64,000 bases of DNA, taken from positions 14,670,243 to 14,734,242 of the forward strand of contig OX419761.1 in assembly GCA_948567375.1 (NCBI GenBank). The letters are read 5' to 3'. Within the stretch, counting starts at the first letter, position 1. The number at the start of each line of letters is the position of its first letter. The notes beneath the pieces were generated by a model. That model worked only from the letters and a program-made list of their open reading frames with translations. It ran no database searches and was not told the DNA's origin. Made by a program: the position numbers and the translations under genes. This document shows positions 16,955 through 29,720 of the stretch, piece by piece. Source of the DNA: Lunularia cruciata. Its lineage: Eukaryota > Streptophyta > Marchantiopsida > Lunulariales > Lunulariaceae.

Positions 16955-18662
16955 CTTCTTTCAGTTAGTTTCTTCAATATAACTAGGTTTAAATCTAGGC
17001 TTCGTCATATTAGATATACTTGATGTAAAACAATCAACGAGACAACCCATTCAATTTATGTGATTGGAGTATCCATATTATTCATGGCAATAAACCTCCG
17101 GAAAATCCAGGATATTCAGAAAAAAAGACAGAGATTTGGCAAGACATGTGCGAGATCTGCACGGTTAGAGACCAGTTGCATTGGTCGTTCTACTTTCCTT
17201 CGCCATTCCAAAGGAAAACCAGTCCACTTGCGGTTTTCTAGGTTTGACGTGTTCCATTCTCTTTTATTATTTGATTCTTGGATATTATTTTAATATATAT
17301 CATAATAAATTTTAAATTTAAATTTTATATAATTTTTTGGTTGTTTTTTAGTTAATAATTGATAAATAATTAAGATAATATTTTTTATAATTATAATATT
17401 TTTCATTCACATAAATTTTTTATTATTATATTATTTAATATAATTTTAAAACTAATTTTTATTATATTTACTTAATAAAATTATTTTATTTTATTTTCAC
17501 ATACCATAGTTATTTTTATAAAAAAATTATGACCATTTTATTATAAATACAGAATTGTGAAATCAATCCATCTTTTTACTACTTGAGTATTACTACTTTG
17601 ACCCCATCCTACTCTATTGTGGTGAGTCATCAATCTATCAGAGGGCATCATAGTAGTAATCCCAGTAATGTCAATATCATAATGCATTGCAACCTATTCA
17701 CAATCTTGATAGTTCCATCTGAATTTGCAATATGTAGGAGTAAGAATTGTTCCTCTCCAAACTTTAGGGGGTACGAATTGTTGGTCTTGCCGGAACCGAT
17801 GGGCCCACAATTACCAAAAGCATCTACCACTTGTAATATTATGCTGTTTCATGTGCGGTGAAATATGACATTGTGACAAAGTCTGTATGATGGTATAGAC
17901 TATATTGACATGACAATGGTAAATATTTGTATGTGTGTGTCCATAAGGACTTTCAAGAGCAAGATCAATGCAAATGTTCATCATTCTTTCTAGGCACTAG
18001 TAATTTCTCAAGAGAGACAGTTTAGATCCTTTTATCTTAGTACTTGACCTAATTTAGAAAGACAAATCATCCTCCTCACATGGGTGTGTCCATGTTCCGA
18101 GCAATCTATGATGTGTAAAAGCTGTGTCTAGGGTTTTGGTTTCCGGAACTTCCTCAATTTCCTTTCCTTGTTTCCTTCCATGTATTCATAAACAAAACAA
18201 GAGTGTCATTGCCTACAAAGAGTAGCAAGAAATCAGAAGTAGAGTGAGAGAGAACAAATTCTACAACTTTGGCTCAAAAACTCTTAATCTAAGAAGCTTT
18301 CTCAAATCTGCAGAGTCCATTCCTCAGCTTTGATCAAAGGGGTGTCAAAGTTCTTAACTGGACAAAAAGAGATTCAATGCTAGTTAATCATTCCATTCTT
18401 CCGTCAAATGAATTGGGCGGTAAACATATTGCCATAGGGTAGTAGTTGAAGGGGTGGTCCACAAGATTGCAATTCTTTAAGTTGAACTGAGTATAAGCAT
18501 TGCTTTGTATTTCTGCTCAGAATTGTACTTTCTACAAATTCTTGGCGCAGACTCTAGATGATAGCTAATACGGTATACTGGAAGTTAAGCCATGTTTCCA
18601 TAAGAGAGAGATGGCAGAGATCTCTGGTGCTGTTGGAAAATTACAAAAATCCAATGCTTCAT
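16955..18662. other. GH9 3' flank and AT-rich intergenic DNA
   Basis: It probably begins with the GH9 3' UTR; a possible polyadenylation signal (aataaa) lies at about 17088. The part 17285-17545 is extremely AT-rich. From about 17600 the sequence takes on the CpG-poor character of the transposon debris to the right. I see no gene. Confidence 0.5.
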
Positions 18663-18806
18663 TGCAGAAGAGTATCCATGGAGAGCTTAATTTTCAAAAG
18701 TGACCATTACATCAGATTGAGACCTAATAACTGAGAGAAAACATCCATGGAGAGCTTTTTCAATAGTGACTATTACTCAGGTTGAGACCTAATAAGTGAG
18801 AAAAAA
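18663..18806 (+). repeat. Two-unit tandem repeat (~75 bp)
   Basis: 'atccatggagagcttaattt ... gagacctaataactgagaga' is followed by 'atccatggagagctttttca ... gagacctaataagtgagaaa'. Confidence 0.75.
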
Positions 18807-18903
18807 AAATGATAATCAACCCAAGGAGAGAGTGGGAACTAAGAAAGTCTTTATACAACAAAAGAAACCTACAAGAGAGATGGACAGAAGGTGAAGACCA
18901 GTT

Positions 18904-18905
<2 letters not shown>

Positions 18906-18979
<74 letters not shown>
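18906..18979. repeat. (TA)n microsatellite
   Basis: About 37 uninterrupted TA dinucleotides. Confidence 0.98.
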
Positions 18980-18981
<2 letters not shown>

Positions 18982-20114
18982 TTACTAGGCTGAAGGCTGG
19001 TAAGACAATTTAGTTTTAAATTCACAACCTGAAACAACCATTATAAGTTTGAAAATTTTAATTCAGGGGGACCAATGACTCATTTATGTAAGTTAGAGGC
19101 TTAGACTTAAAGCTATCATGATAGATGGTACAGAACTATAAAAAAACTGGAACATACTGCTGAGAATATCTCCAAACTTGCATTTGTAAGTGATGTAGTG
19201 TCAGGTAGATTCCAAAGGAGGTTGAAAAGCAGCACCTTCACTTGATTATCCCACATGTGGCAAAAATTCAACATTTACAAAAACTGGATAGATGTAAGAG
19301 CAATTTTTTTCTCATGGTTGTGAAGATAGAAGACTAACCTCCATCTAAACAAATTCATCCAAAATTTTAAGAATGTCTTCAAGATATTTTGAGAGAAGTA
19401 GTTTCATCACAATGCCTTGTTGCCATCTAGCAAAATTGTGCGGATAACCACAAAACACTTGCTATGATATCACATATAGGAAGGGCTATGCTTGACCTTC
19501 ATGTGACTCCTCATATCTTTTCAAAGTACATTATTTTCTTTCAACAAACTTAGTTTACTCAGGAAGATGAAGAAATTGCTTGTAAGCAATGAAGAAGGGA
19601 GGCTTATTATTGTTTGCCTTCCACCCCAAGGGGAACTGCACCTTCAAGGGGACAGATGATGCGGAAGGAATGTAGTATGGGAGAACCAATAGCATTGGAT
19701 TTGGAGGAAGACCATGGGACATGGCTCTTCAGCTAAGAAGGCTTTCAATCAAGGAAAGCTTTGGCAAAGGAACCATTTTCCTTAGGAGATCTTTGTCTTG
19801 AAAAGAGAATTATGCCTAAAGGTGACATTCAGCTGGGAAGGCCATTTGGACTGAAAGTCAATGAGTAAATGTGGTGCAGAAAGATCAATAACTACAATTG
19901 AGAAAGATCAATAACTACAATTGATGACAATTTGATCATACTAACCACCCACATGTGTAAGGAGTGACTGCTTACCAAAATCCACACCTACTAAATGTTC
20001 ATAATGGTTGGGCCGTCAGCTTAAATATCCATATTGTGCTTAGATCCTTTCCACTTTTTGCAATTAGCCAGCATGAGATCAATTAGGATTTCCTCAGTCT
20101 CAGCAAGAGGTTTC
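18980..20114. other. Transposon debris without recognisable coding motifs
   Basis: AT-rich, CpG-poor and full of stops in all frames. A 24-bp direct duplication (agatcaataactacaattg) lies at about 19884-19926. Nothing else can be supported. Confidence 0.4.
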
Positions 20115-21110
20115 AGCACTTAGGAATTCAAATTGAGATTGTGTGAGGAGGACTTAGAAGAATGAGACAATCAAATGGAAAGGAAGTAGCAGCCCCATGA
20201 GGTTTTTGGAAGATGAGAAGATATCCTGATTTGATAATCAAGTCCCCAAGATTGGTTAAATGGGCACTCCAATGTAGACAATAATTAGTACATAGCAAGA
20301 ATATTGAGTTCTTGTTTGTAGAATTAGGAGTTAAGTGACCATCAAGTGTTGCATGATATCAAGAATAATTAGAATCTAGGGATGGATATCCTAAGAGAGA
20401 ACCTCTTTGCCTAGATAGAGTAACATTGTTGGAGAGTTTTGGGGCCTAAGAATTCTCTCCTAGATACCATCACTTTAGACAATCTTGGACTTGCCCCAAT
20501 CTTTCTTTAAAATCCAAGTTCAAGGCAATGTTCAAGGATGACAAGACCACAAATAGTTGGTGTGTCCCTAGAATTAAAGATCCTACAAGAAGGATCTTGG
20601 TGAAATCAATAATGAAGTTGTTCAATTCTAAACAAGAAACTCACTTGAATAATAGTCTGACAATCTTCTTTGAATACTTGTACCAAGGAAGACCTACCAA
20701 TTGGACAGCAATGTTTTGGGCAAGGGCATGGGAGCTTGCAAGAAATATGAAAAAAGAAGGTAGGATGACTTGGAATCTCCCTTTGTTGTTCATTTCTACC
20801 TAAGGATGGATTTGCTAACCCCAATTGAGCAGGAGAAATATCTCAATCACTTCTTCCCCATAGGACATTTTGAGGAGCCTTGTGAAAGAGCAACAATGGT
20901 GAAGAAGTATGAAGAGGTGGACAAAGAGTGAAACCCGCATAGGAAAATATGTTGTAGTGAAGGAAGCCTACAATGCATTGGGCTTCAAGAAGCAAAGGCA
21001 ACAAGAGATAGGAGTAGAATTAGTGATTAGGAAGAGACTTGCAACAAATTCTAAACCAAAAGGTGATGGCTATGAAGTGGACTGGGAGGACCATTTTTGA
21101 GGAAGAAGTA
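20115..21110 (+). mobile_element. Degenerate ORF-a of unrecognised element family X, plus orientation
   Basis: From about 20280 a broken frame can be read, with its longest open part at 20528-20803 (includes NSWCVPRIKDPTRRILV and AMFWARAWELARNM). A further open piece lies at 20909-21100 (VVKEAYNALGFKKQ). The same order of fragments occurs on the minus strand at 30430-29721 (WFVPS-like, then KEAYNTLGL), and an N-terminal fragment occurs at 1925-2160, so this is a dispersed element rather than a host gene. I do not recognise the protein; it shows no RT, integrase or transposase motif. Several stops show it is dead. Confidence 0.6.
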
Positions 21111-21216
21111 GAGGACAAAGCAGTGTTGGACCATAACCAGACCCCATACCCACAGCCAATAAGCAATCATTCACTAGAGTTGTAATCTATTTAGACAAGG
21201 AGATGGTCAAGGACCA

Positions 21217-21260
21217 AGGTGGAGGAGTAAAATTGGGGGGTCAATTTTACTCCTCCACCT
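21217..21260. repeat. Perfect 19-bp inverted repeat (hairpin)
   Basis: Arms 21217-21235 (aggtggaggagtaaaattg) and 21242-21260 pair perfectly around a 6-base loop (gggggt). It lies inside the family X debris. Confidence 0.9.
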
Positions 21261-22085
21261 AACTCCTCCAAGGACAAAGAACAATCTTTAAGTAGAGAAA
21301 GAACCCTACCATAGGAAGATTTGATGGAGGAGTTGGGATTTCTAGCCCCAAAAAGATTGTGGTTGAGAGAATGGGGATGTCAAGTCTTCTTTTCTTTCCA
21401 GCCATAGGAGATGTAGAGTTGCAAGAAGAAGGGGTACTTAAGGGAGAAGAAGTGGCAAAGACACAAGCTCTTGCTAGGCTAAAGGTGAACTTCAGCTAGA
21501 GGAAAGACTTTAGCTGGAAGGTGGCCTTCAAGACAAGAGATTATCCAAGACCCAAGTCCCTACATCAATGAGAGAGGAACATGAGCAAGAAGAAACCACC
21601 TCTTTGTCAAGATCAAGGATGAGGAGAGGGAACCTTTGGCCTCATTAAGAATGGTGAAGGAGGCTAGCTCAAGTAGGAGGGATACTTCACCAATCCTTTT
21701 AGTGCCACTTTCCAAGTTAGTTTGTGGTGCACACCTTTTTGTGTTAATTGATTTTTTTTTAATTTCAACTTTGTTTGTGAGGAAATACTAGCTTATTATT
21801 TGGTACTACCATTTTAGTAGAAAATCATGGAAATGGTGCATCCTTCAAAGTTGTGCCATCCAAGCCAGCAACCCAAATGATAGATTCTAGGTGAGAGGGA
21901 TATCTAAAGGCATAATGCTTGAAACTAACTTGGGACCAAAGAATACTCAAACGCCAAATGGTTAGGAGGAAGGGAATTCAACCCAAAGATTTATATACAA
22001 AATGTCATTCAGCACATAAGCACTTCACTTGAAAATTGGATACTCAGCCAAATGAGTTTACTCCAACTGCAATTTTTGTCCCAAA

Positions 22086-22127
22086 CCAACACATGGCAAG
22101 CATGATATGGTGCTTGCCATGTGTTGG
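22086..22127. repeat. Perfect 17-bp inverted repeat (hairpin)
   Basis: Arms 22086-22102 (ccaacacatggcaagca) and 22111-22127 pair perfectly around an 8-base loop (tgatatgg). Confidence 0.9.
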
Positions 22128-23379
22128 GTCCAAAAAAAGTGATGTTTGAATGTTCAGCTACCAATTGAATGTGCCGCCACCAAACTCAAGGACAACTTCT
22201 CGAATTTAAGTAAAGTGGTTTACATTGTGAGGAGGACAAATTAACACATCAGAACCCAAACCATTGGAGGAAAGTGACGGTTTTCATGTGTGTATAATAC
22301 TTGGCATTGAATGAGTAGCAAGGAAGAAAGACAACACAACCAATTTTTTGGATGAATAATGACTAAGGCGTTCACCTTTAAAACAAAGTGTGGAATGGCC
22401 ATTTCCACCTTCTGCATTGCAAGTGATCAATTAAACATAGCAAATCTTGAATTTGATCCTTTGTTGTTGTATTTTTCTAGTTTTCAAAGCCAGACCAACC
22501 TTCCCTATTGTTCCTTAGCTTTTGAGAGAATGGTTTTTGTTTAGAAACCCATGAGGAAGACCCCTAGACTAATCCTACAAAGCCCATCATTGATTGCTTT
22601 GGTGGTGTACTATAGGAAAAGTTCATTCAAAGCACGCATATATGATTCTTACTTTGGAATTGGGATGTGACACACTTTGATATCATCCATGAGACAAGAA
22701 ATAGAAATGAAAAACGTAGTGAGGAAATGATAGGAACCCCATGGGTGGATAAAGAATAATTGGAGGAATGTCCTTGGTTTGGATGTAGGCCCAATAGGAG
22801 CAAAATCAATTGATACTAATTTCTATGATTGTTAGCTGATCCAAGAGATCAAGGACACTTTTGGGTAATCTTGCATCACAATAATTAGTAAGTTCTCAGC
22901 TATGAAGAATTAGCTTAGCAGACAATTGGAGAAGAAAATATAAAAAAAATTGTCACAAACTAACAACTTATTTAAAAAATACCTAAGCCATCTTCTTGTA
23001 CAAGATGTAGGAAGGTAAGCTTGTGAATTGGGCTTGCATGTTCTACTTATAGGCCTAAACCCTTCACCAAGACTTCTTGGATGAGAGAGGAGTCACTTAC
23101 CTAGCCCCATTTTCAATACATTTCTACATGGGTCTCAATTTGTTAAACAAAGATGAGCATAGAAGATTTTGGACCTATTTCCTTATTGCAGATTACTTTG
23201 CTTCTTAGCACAAGGGAAAATTGATCAAGAAATATTAGTATGTGGATGCAAAATTTTCCCAAACAGGCAAGTTCATGCCTATGGACAAAGAGGTGGTGAT
23301 TACTAAGGCCAAGAAGACAAGCCGCTACACCAACCAATAAGCGGGTGAAGGATAATCCTTTGCTCATCAAAGTGACCTC

Positions 23380-24640
23380 CAACACCAAGGAAGAAGAAGA
23401 AGCTGGTTTGGAGAAATAGACCAAGGAAGAGGAAGAGGAAGAAGGTTCCTTTACTCTGCAGTCTAGGGAGGAAGACCACAAAGAAGAACAACAATTTGAG
23501 GATGCTTAGTTTGCCCTCCAACTTCCAATGACAAAAGAACATGAAGAAGCGGGAGATGATGGTGATGAGGTAGATGAAGTGTAGGAAGAGATCACCAGAC
23601 TAGAGCCCAGACCTCCAAGACCCACTCCTTGATCCCCATCTTTGGAGAAGAAGGATAAGCACTCAAAGGAAGGAGAGGAACTTTAACCTTAAGTTTAAGA
23701 TGTCAAGATATCATTTGGCCCAAAGATAAGGATGTGACCAAACAAAAAAAAGAAATAGATTTTTGAGGCAAAGTAGACTCCAGTGCAGATTATAGAGGAA
23801 GCAAAAGTCACTATTTTGTAAGAGAAGGAGGAAGGATTGAGCTGAATGACCACCAATCAAGTTTTGAAGTTATTCACTTTGTTATTCATTCAATAGGACA
23901 ACTTTAGAGTTGATGGAACTCATGCTACCATCGTATCAAATGAGTGTCTAGACATCATGGATTATATTACCTTGGTGTGGAAAATGCACAAGGAAATTGA
24001 CATATGGAATGCTCAAGAGAGCAAGCTCTAGGAGGAAGTAAATTGGAGCCAAGATTGCTACAAGGAGGAAGTAAAAGATGAACTCCTTGGTGCAGGAGTT
24101 GTTTGGGGAGAAGAAGTAGAAGACCTCTCTTGCTTTAATAAATTCAGGAGAAGGAATTGTGCAAGGTGCAACTAGAGTTGGGACAATTAAGGATGGAGAA
24201 GAAGTAGAAGGAGCTCAACTATGAAGATCAAATCAAAGCTTTAGACAAGGAGGTGCAGAGCGTATGCCAACATTTAAATGATACCAAGGTCACAAATGCA
24301 ACTTTGGATCTCCAGATACTCAAGTATCAAAAGAAGGTGGCAACACAATTGGAAGCCCAAGCAAAAGAGTTGACTTTGGTCTTGAGGGAGGGAGTGGAAC
24401 TCAAGCAAAGGCATAGGATGGCCAAAGAAGACTTTCAGGCAAAGTGCTTGCAAACTAAAGAGAAGAAGAAGGAGGAACTCCAACAAGAGGAGGAAGTCTG
24501 TGTGCAATTTGTAGATATGCTCTAAGAAGAAGCCAAAGGGAGAGTTACAAATTTTCTGATCCATGAACTATGGTTTTTAGGTGCAGAAGTTGAAAGGTCT
24601 TCCTTACAACTACAAAGAAAAACCTACAAAGAAGAGCAGA
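23380..24640 (+). mobile_element. Degenerate coiled-coil ORF-b of family X
   Basis: A Glu/Lys-rich broken frame; the longest open part is 24253-24525, 90 residues with heptad-like spacing (e.g. KKKEELQQEEEV). Upstream pieces around 23880-24000 (DNFRVDGTHATIVSNECL, MDYITLVWKMHKEID) are in several frames. A related segment follows at about 25840-26560 ('ggagttgatgga...atgaattatattaccctt', then EQMQAWDKLAKV). The composition suggests a structural or gag-like protein, but no zinc knuckle, protease or RT is visible, so I leave the function open. Confidence 0.5.
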
Positions 24641-24829
24641 TGCCACTCAGAATGCAAATCTTTAGCTTTGAGGCCATGCCAATTAGAAGTTCAACAAAGT
24701 AAAGAACTCAAACCTATTGAAGATTGCTGATTACAAGTCAAGGGATTGACTTTGGCAAGTCAAGGGCAAAGGATGTTCTTTCCAAAAGAGTGCTAAGCCA
24801 ATAATAGCTAAAGTACCAAAAGGAAACAT

Positions 24830-25830
24830 ACTATTAGATTAGTGTACATTATTTGATCTTTTCTAGGAATTATACATGAGTCCTATTAGCTACTTGCAAG
24901 AACTTCCAACACATCTTCTTAGATGTGGAAGTTCTTTGTAATTTTGTAATTTAGAAACTAGACCAAAGGCTTTGACCCAGTATAATTTTTGGGGCAAATG
25001 TAATTCAACCTAATTTCCATATGAAGAATCCTTTTGATATGGTAGCTTAAGTGGACATTTATTTTTTGCAATGCATGAATTGGAGAAGGATTAACATCAT
25101 CACTGACACATTTTTTATAAGCTTAATTAAGCAATTAGAGTAGGATAAGAGAGAAATTAAGATCATAATTGGTGGTGAAAAAGTAGTTTGGTTTAGCAAA
25201 GAACCTACTTAGTTATCTAATACCTTTTTGGTTGAAGTGGAGTAGCAATAAGAAACTATACATAAGACTTTGGCCCAATAATAAACAAGCCCACTTTTCC
25301 ATACAACTTTGGATCACATTGAAGTCCAATCTAGTCAATTTTTATTCACTTAATGTTCAACTTTGAATGCTTTTGCCAATGTTGAAGTATGAATCTTGTT
25401 GAAGGATTTCAATTGTTGATTACAAGAGGAAGGGATGGCAATCAGAGTCTCAATATGTAGAGTGGCCCAATAATATGCAATCAAAACTCAAGGACATCTG
25501 CATGCCAGTTAGGCCACTTTGATGGCATGCCTTTGTAGAAGGTTAGAACATGCTATCAACATTAGAAGCTTTGAGGCAAGTGAACTTCAAGGCAAAGTGC
25601 ACCATCACCTTTAGGGTAACTTTGATTACAAACAGATTTGAGAGTGATTTGGGATCTCCTTTAGTTTCTGTATAGTGCCATAGTGAGTGCATTTACCCTC
25701 ATACTAGGAGTGGTTTCTTCCCAAGAGGTTAAACAACACACAATATACAAAATTCAACTTGTGAGACTTTCTCTTCACTTCTAGCTATTTCCAATCCATA
25801 TCCTCATTGGATTTTTACATAGTTGCATTC
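24830..25830 (+). repeat. Repeat L, copy 1 (about 1 kb)
   Basis: It begins 'gattagtgtacat...gatcttttctagg' and runs to 'cttcacttctagctatttcc'. It matches the reverse complement of 27190-28270 over its whole length in collinear blocks, e.g. 'cttaattaagcaa...agagtaggataagagag' and 'ggcatgcctttgt'. It is non-coding and could be an LTR or other terminal region of family X. Confidence 0.7.
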
Positions 25831-25839
25831 ACAATAAGC

Positions 25840-26650
25840 CTAGCATTGGAGTTGATGGAGCAACTTTTTCCCATGTACAAGGAAATTTCATGAGAATAAT
25901 ATGAATTATATTACCCTTCTTAGCCATCAATTAGCACAAGGACTTGTGAAAGAACAAATGCAAGCATGGGACAAATTGGCAAAAGTCCATACCCAACACT
26001 TGAAGATAGGAAACAAAGTAATGACTTGGTGCATGAGACACTTGAGCTCAAGGAAGAAGGAGTAGCCTCCAAGAAGAAGGTACAAGAGGAAGGAACATGC
26101 CACTAGATACAACTTGAGGAGGAGTTAAAGGCTCAGGTAGAAGAATTGATGCACTAAATGGAATAGTTGAAAAGGTAAAGGTGGTCCTTGTTGAAGTGGA
26201 GTATGACATCAAGAGGAGCTGTGAGTGGCCAAGATACAAGTAAAGAAGCTTGTGGTGAACACCAAGGAGAAGGAGGAAGAGTGCAAGAAGGATTAAGAAG
26301 CCATTTGGAGTAGAGATCTTGGCTGGGATGAAGGAGATTCACATGCAACTCAACCTAGAGAAGACTACAGTCTTGGAAAGGATGGAGATGGCATGGGATC
26401 AATTGGTAGAAATTACAAAGGAGGTAGTAGAGTCCTTCTTGGAAATGCTAGGGGCTCAAGATTTGAGATCCAGAGTGCATGCTTTAATGGCAAAGGTATA
26501 GAAAAATGGGGCACCTATAATAGTTGTCCAATGGACTACTCAAGCACACCTCAAAGAAATTCAAGGAGTACATAAAGACATTGTTGAATGAGATTGAGGG
26601 ATACGAGAAAGGATAGATTTGCTGATTAAGGTCTATCCATGCAAAGGCAG
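25840..26650 (+). mobile_element. Second diverged ORF-b segment
   Basis: Open pieces include 26319-26501 and a run near 25930-26060, with Glu/Lys/Gln-rich helical composition like 24253-24525. Its first 150 bases align with about 23880-24030. Frame breaks are frequent. Confidence 0.4.
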
Positions 26651-26839
26651 TTCCTTGTAGTAAATTTTAGGACAAAGATATTCTAGCTAGGAAGAAATAG
26701 ACAAAAATATACCAAGTATAGAACTTTCTTTTGGCCTAGAACCATCTTCAGCCTTGGAAATCTTTGTCTTGGAAGGCACTTGGCCTTAGCTTTATAGAAT
26801 TAGGATGATTTTGGAGGTATAATTAAACCTAGAGTAAAT

Positions 26840-27188
26840 GTGAAGTGAGTAGTTGTAATTTGCTACAAATATTCAGTCACCTCTTGATTGTGCTTAAGAT
26901 AAGATCAATAGGTAGGATTAGCAATGAGTGAAGAAGGTGTATTGAGAAGATTTCTAGCACTCCTTAGCTGCTGATCATCTTCATCTATAAGTAGGAAAAT
27001 TTTATATATGGATGGTGACCCAAAGAATTTATGTACACTTCTTTCATAATCAAGTATTGAACTCAAAGAATTTATCTTGTCTTTGCATTTAATTTCTTGC
27101 ACTTACATATTTGGTTGTATGCATGGTCAAGTAGAGATGAGAAATCTTGCAGTAGAATTGTGTGTTTGAGTAATTGCTTAGAAAATTA
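26840..27188 (+). repeat. Repeat A, copy 1 (inverted partner at 29160-29510)
   Basis: Matches the reverse complement of 29160-29510, e.g. 'gcttaagataagatcaatag' against the inverted 'taatcttatcctaagcataa', and 'tgagaaatcttgca' against 'tgcaagatttctca'. Confidence 0.65.
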
Positions 27189-27189
27189 G

Positions 27190-28270
27190 CACTATATCAA
27201 GGAAGTTATTGTAAAAACCCAGTGTTGACATGATAACAATAAAATGGTAAAATGAGTTGATTCCACAAGGATACAGGTATGAATTAGCTAGAGGTGAAGG
27301 GAAAGTGTCACAAGTTGCATATTTTTTTTTAGTTTTCTATTTAATCTCTTGGGCAGAAACAACTCCCCATATGAGAGTAGAGGAACCTACTTCAATGCTC
27401 TACAGAAATCTGGAAGTATCCTAAATCATTCTCAACACTAATTGTAATCAAAGTTGTTTTGAAGGTGATGGTTCATTGTGCCCCAAGTTCACTTCACCTA
27501 GAAGCCACCAACCTTGATAGCATGTTCTACCCTTCCACAAAGGCATGCCACCAAAGGGGATAAAAAAGCAAGTTAATGTCTCTAAGTTTTGATTTCATGT
27601 TATTTTATTATTGATGGCACCTAAGACTGATCAAATCCATCATCAAGCCAACCTTCACATTCAAACTCCATTTGCCAACCCTTCCTCTTGGATTCAACAC
27701 CTATAATTCTTTAGCAACATTCACACTTCTATACTAGCAAGGGCATTTGAAGTCGGGCATTAGGTGAATATAGATTGATAATATTTGACTTTAGTATAAT
27801 ACAAAATTATATGGGAAAGTAGTCTTCTCCATTATTGAGACAAAGCCTTATGTATATAGTTCCTATTGCTTATCCCGAAGGGTCTTGAATGGCTAAGTGG
27901 ATTCCTTGCCAAACCTAACTACTTCATTGCTACCAATTATGGTCTTAATTTCTCTCTTATCCTACTCTAACAACTTAATTAAGCAACCAACAAATATGTG
28001 AAGGAAGGTCTCAATCCTTCCTTGGCACATGCACCGCAGGAAATGAATGTCTACCTAAGCAATCATACCAAAGTGTTCTTTGTTTGGAAACTCAACCAAA
28101 TGACAATTGCTCCAAAAATTGCATTGGGCAAAAGCCTTTGGTCTAGTTCTAAACTTACAAATTTACAAAGAACTTATAAAATAAGAGGATGGGGTGGAGA
28201 TTCTTGCAAGTAACTAATAAAACCTATGTACAATTGCCTAGAAAAGATCAAAGATGTACACTAATCTAAC
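27190..28270 (-). repeat. Repeat L, copy 2 (inverted relative to copy 1)
   Basis: Reverse complement of 24830-25830; see copy 1. Together they form an inverted repeat of about 1 kb arms around a spacer of about 1.36 kb. Confidence 0.7.
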
Positions 28271-28324
28271 AGCATGGCTCCTTCTTGTACTTTGATTGTC
28301 TTTGTGTCCACACTCTATTTGGAA

Positions 28325-28720
28325 GAACATATATAATAACCCAATCTCAACATACTAATAGTATAATTGGTAAGAATAGATTGTTCTCACAAGGATATGG
28401 GTTGGAAATTATGAGAAATGAAGATAAAGTGTCATAATCTTTCTAGTTGTCTATTCTTGCATTTTTAACCTCTTGGGCAAAAACCACTTCCAAAAGAAAG
28501 TAGGGATAACAACTCAAACATAGGTAGCCTACATAAAAAAAAAATCAACAACCACTCAAACAAAAGATCTAATCTAACAAGCCCTTGATAGTGGTGGTTC
28601 ACTTCATACCAAAGGCCTCTTGCTCCTAAAGAACCTCTTTTAGCTCAATGGCTAGTTCTTCTTGCAAGTATATTTCAACCCAAAGGTCAGTTTCAATCCA
28701 AAAGTCAGTTTTCAAGCCAA
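28325..28720 (-). repeat. Repeat L, copy 3 (partial)
   Basis: 'cacaaggatatgggttggaa ... cctcttgggcaaaaaccact' matches 27265-27370 in the same orientation, and the 'gtggttcacttcatacc' block also aligns. This partial copy lies directly next to copy 2. Confidence 0.6.
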
Positions 28721-29159
28721 AGGTTCTTTCATCTTGACAACATTGCTGATTGCACATATCTCTTCTTTGACAATGCAATCCCAAAAATCAACTATCTACT
28801 TGACTTTTTTATTCCATGGTACTCTTAATGCTCCATCATTGCTAAAACCATTCCTCACATGAACTCACTCATTTAAAATGTCAAGGGTAACTTCCTTGAT
28901 GATTTGCAAATTTCTTGAGCAGGTATTCAAGCACTCATTCTCATTGAATGTCAAGGGTAACTTCCTTGATTCAATGATAAGCAAGCGTTAACTGTCCAAA
29001 CTTTGGGGAATTGACTGCTAAGTTATAATGTTTATGGGGGGACATCTTAGCTAGAGCAATAGCGATAGGATACCAAGCTCTGCAGCAAAAAGTTGACCTG
29101 GAGATCACATAGATATTTTGACTTGAGATCACATTGTTGTGTGTTCTTATCCCTTGCAA
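28721..29159. other. Transposon debris, no coding signal
   Basis: A 22-bp direct repeat 'aatgtcaagggtaacttcct' occurs at about 28877 and about 28946. Nothing else can be supported. Confidence 0.4.
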
Positions 29160-29510
29160 TTAAACTAAAACTTCTAAAGCAAGTACTCATACACACATTC
29201 GTATTGCAAGATTTCTCACCTCTATTTGACCAAGCATAAAAAATCAAAGATGGAAGTGAAAGTCATCCAACACAAAGACTAAAGTAATTTGTGAGCTAAA
29301 ATGCTTTGTTTATGAAAGAAGTGGACAAATCTTCTTTGGGTTGCAATGGATATAGTCTCCTAACTCTTGATGAAGATCATCAATGGCTAACAATATTATA
29401 GATCTTCTAGTTACACCTACTCTGCTTATCATTAATCCTACTAATTAATCTTATCCTAAGCATAATTAGTGAGTGCACAACCACTGCCAATCACAACTAC
29501 TTCTTGTTTT
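29160..29510 (-). repeat. Repeat A, copy 2
   Basis: Inverted partner of 26840-27188; see there. Confidence 0.65.
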
Positions 29511-29720
29511 TTTACTTTACAAGTATTAACACTCTCAAATCATTGGCTACAAAACTAGTTGTAAATCAAGAAATTATTTCTGGGCAAAGATGTATATCAA
29601 GACAAAGATAGATTTTGAAGTTAAAGAGAATTTTTTACCAAGAGTGCATTGTACACTTTAACTGATTTCTATATTTTTCCCTTAGGCTAATCCATTGCAA
29701 TCTCCTACTACATTTGCTTC

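Larger units (their letters stand above)
21111..23379. other. Transposon debris between ORF-a and ORF-b
   Basis: Purine-rich on the plus strand (many gaag/ggag runs), with stops in all frames. It may be the eroded middle of element X. Two hairpins are listed separately. No host gene is visible. Confidence 0.4.

Noticed and set aside
24253..24525. Host coiled-coil gene
   Set aside because: It is embedded in repeated element sequence with a diverged second copy at 25840-26560 and has flanking frame breaks.
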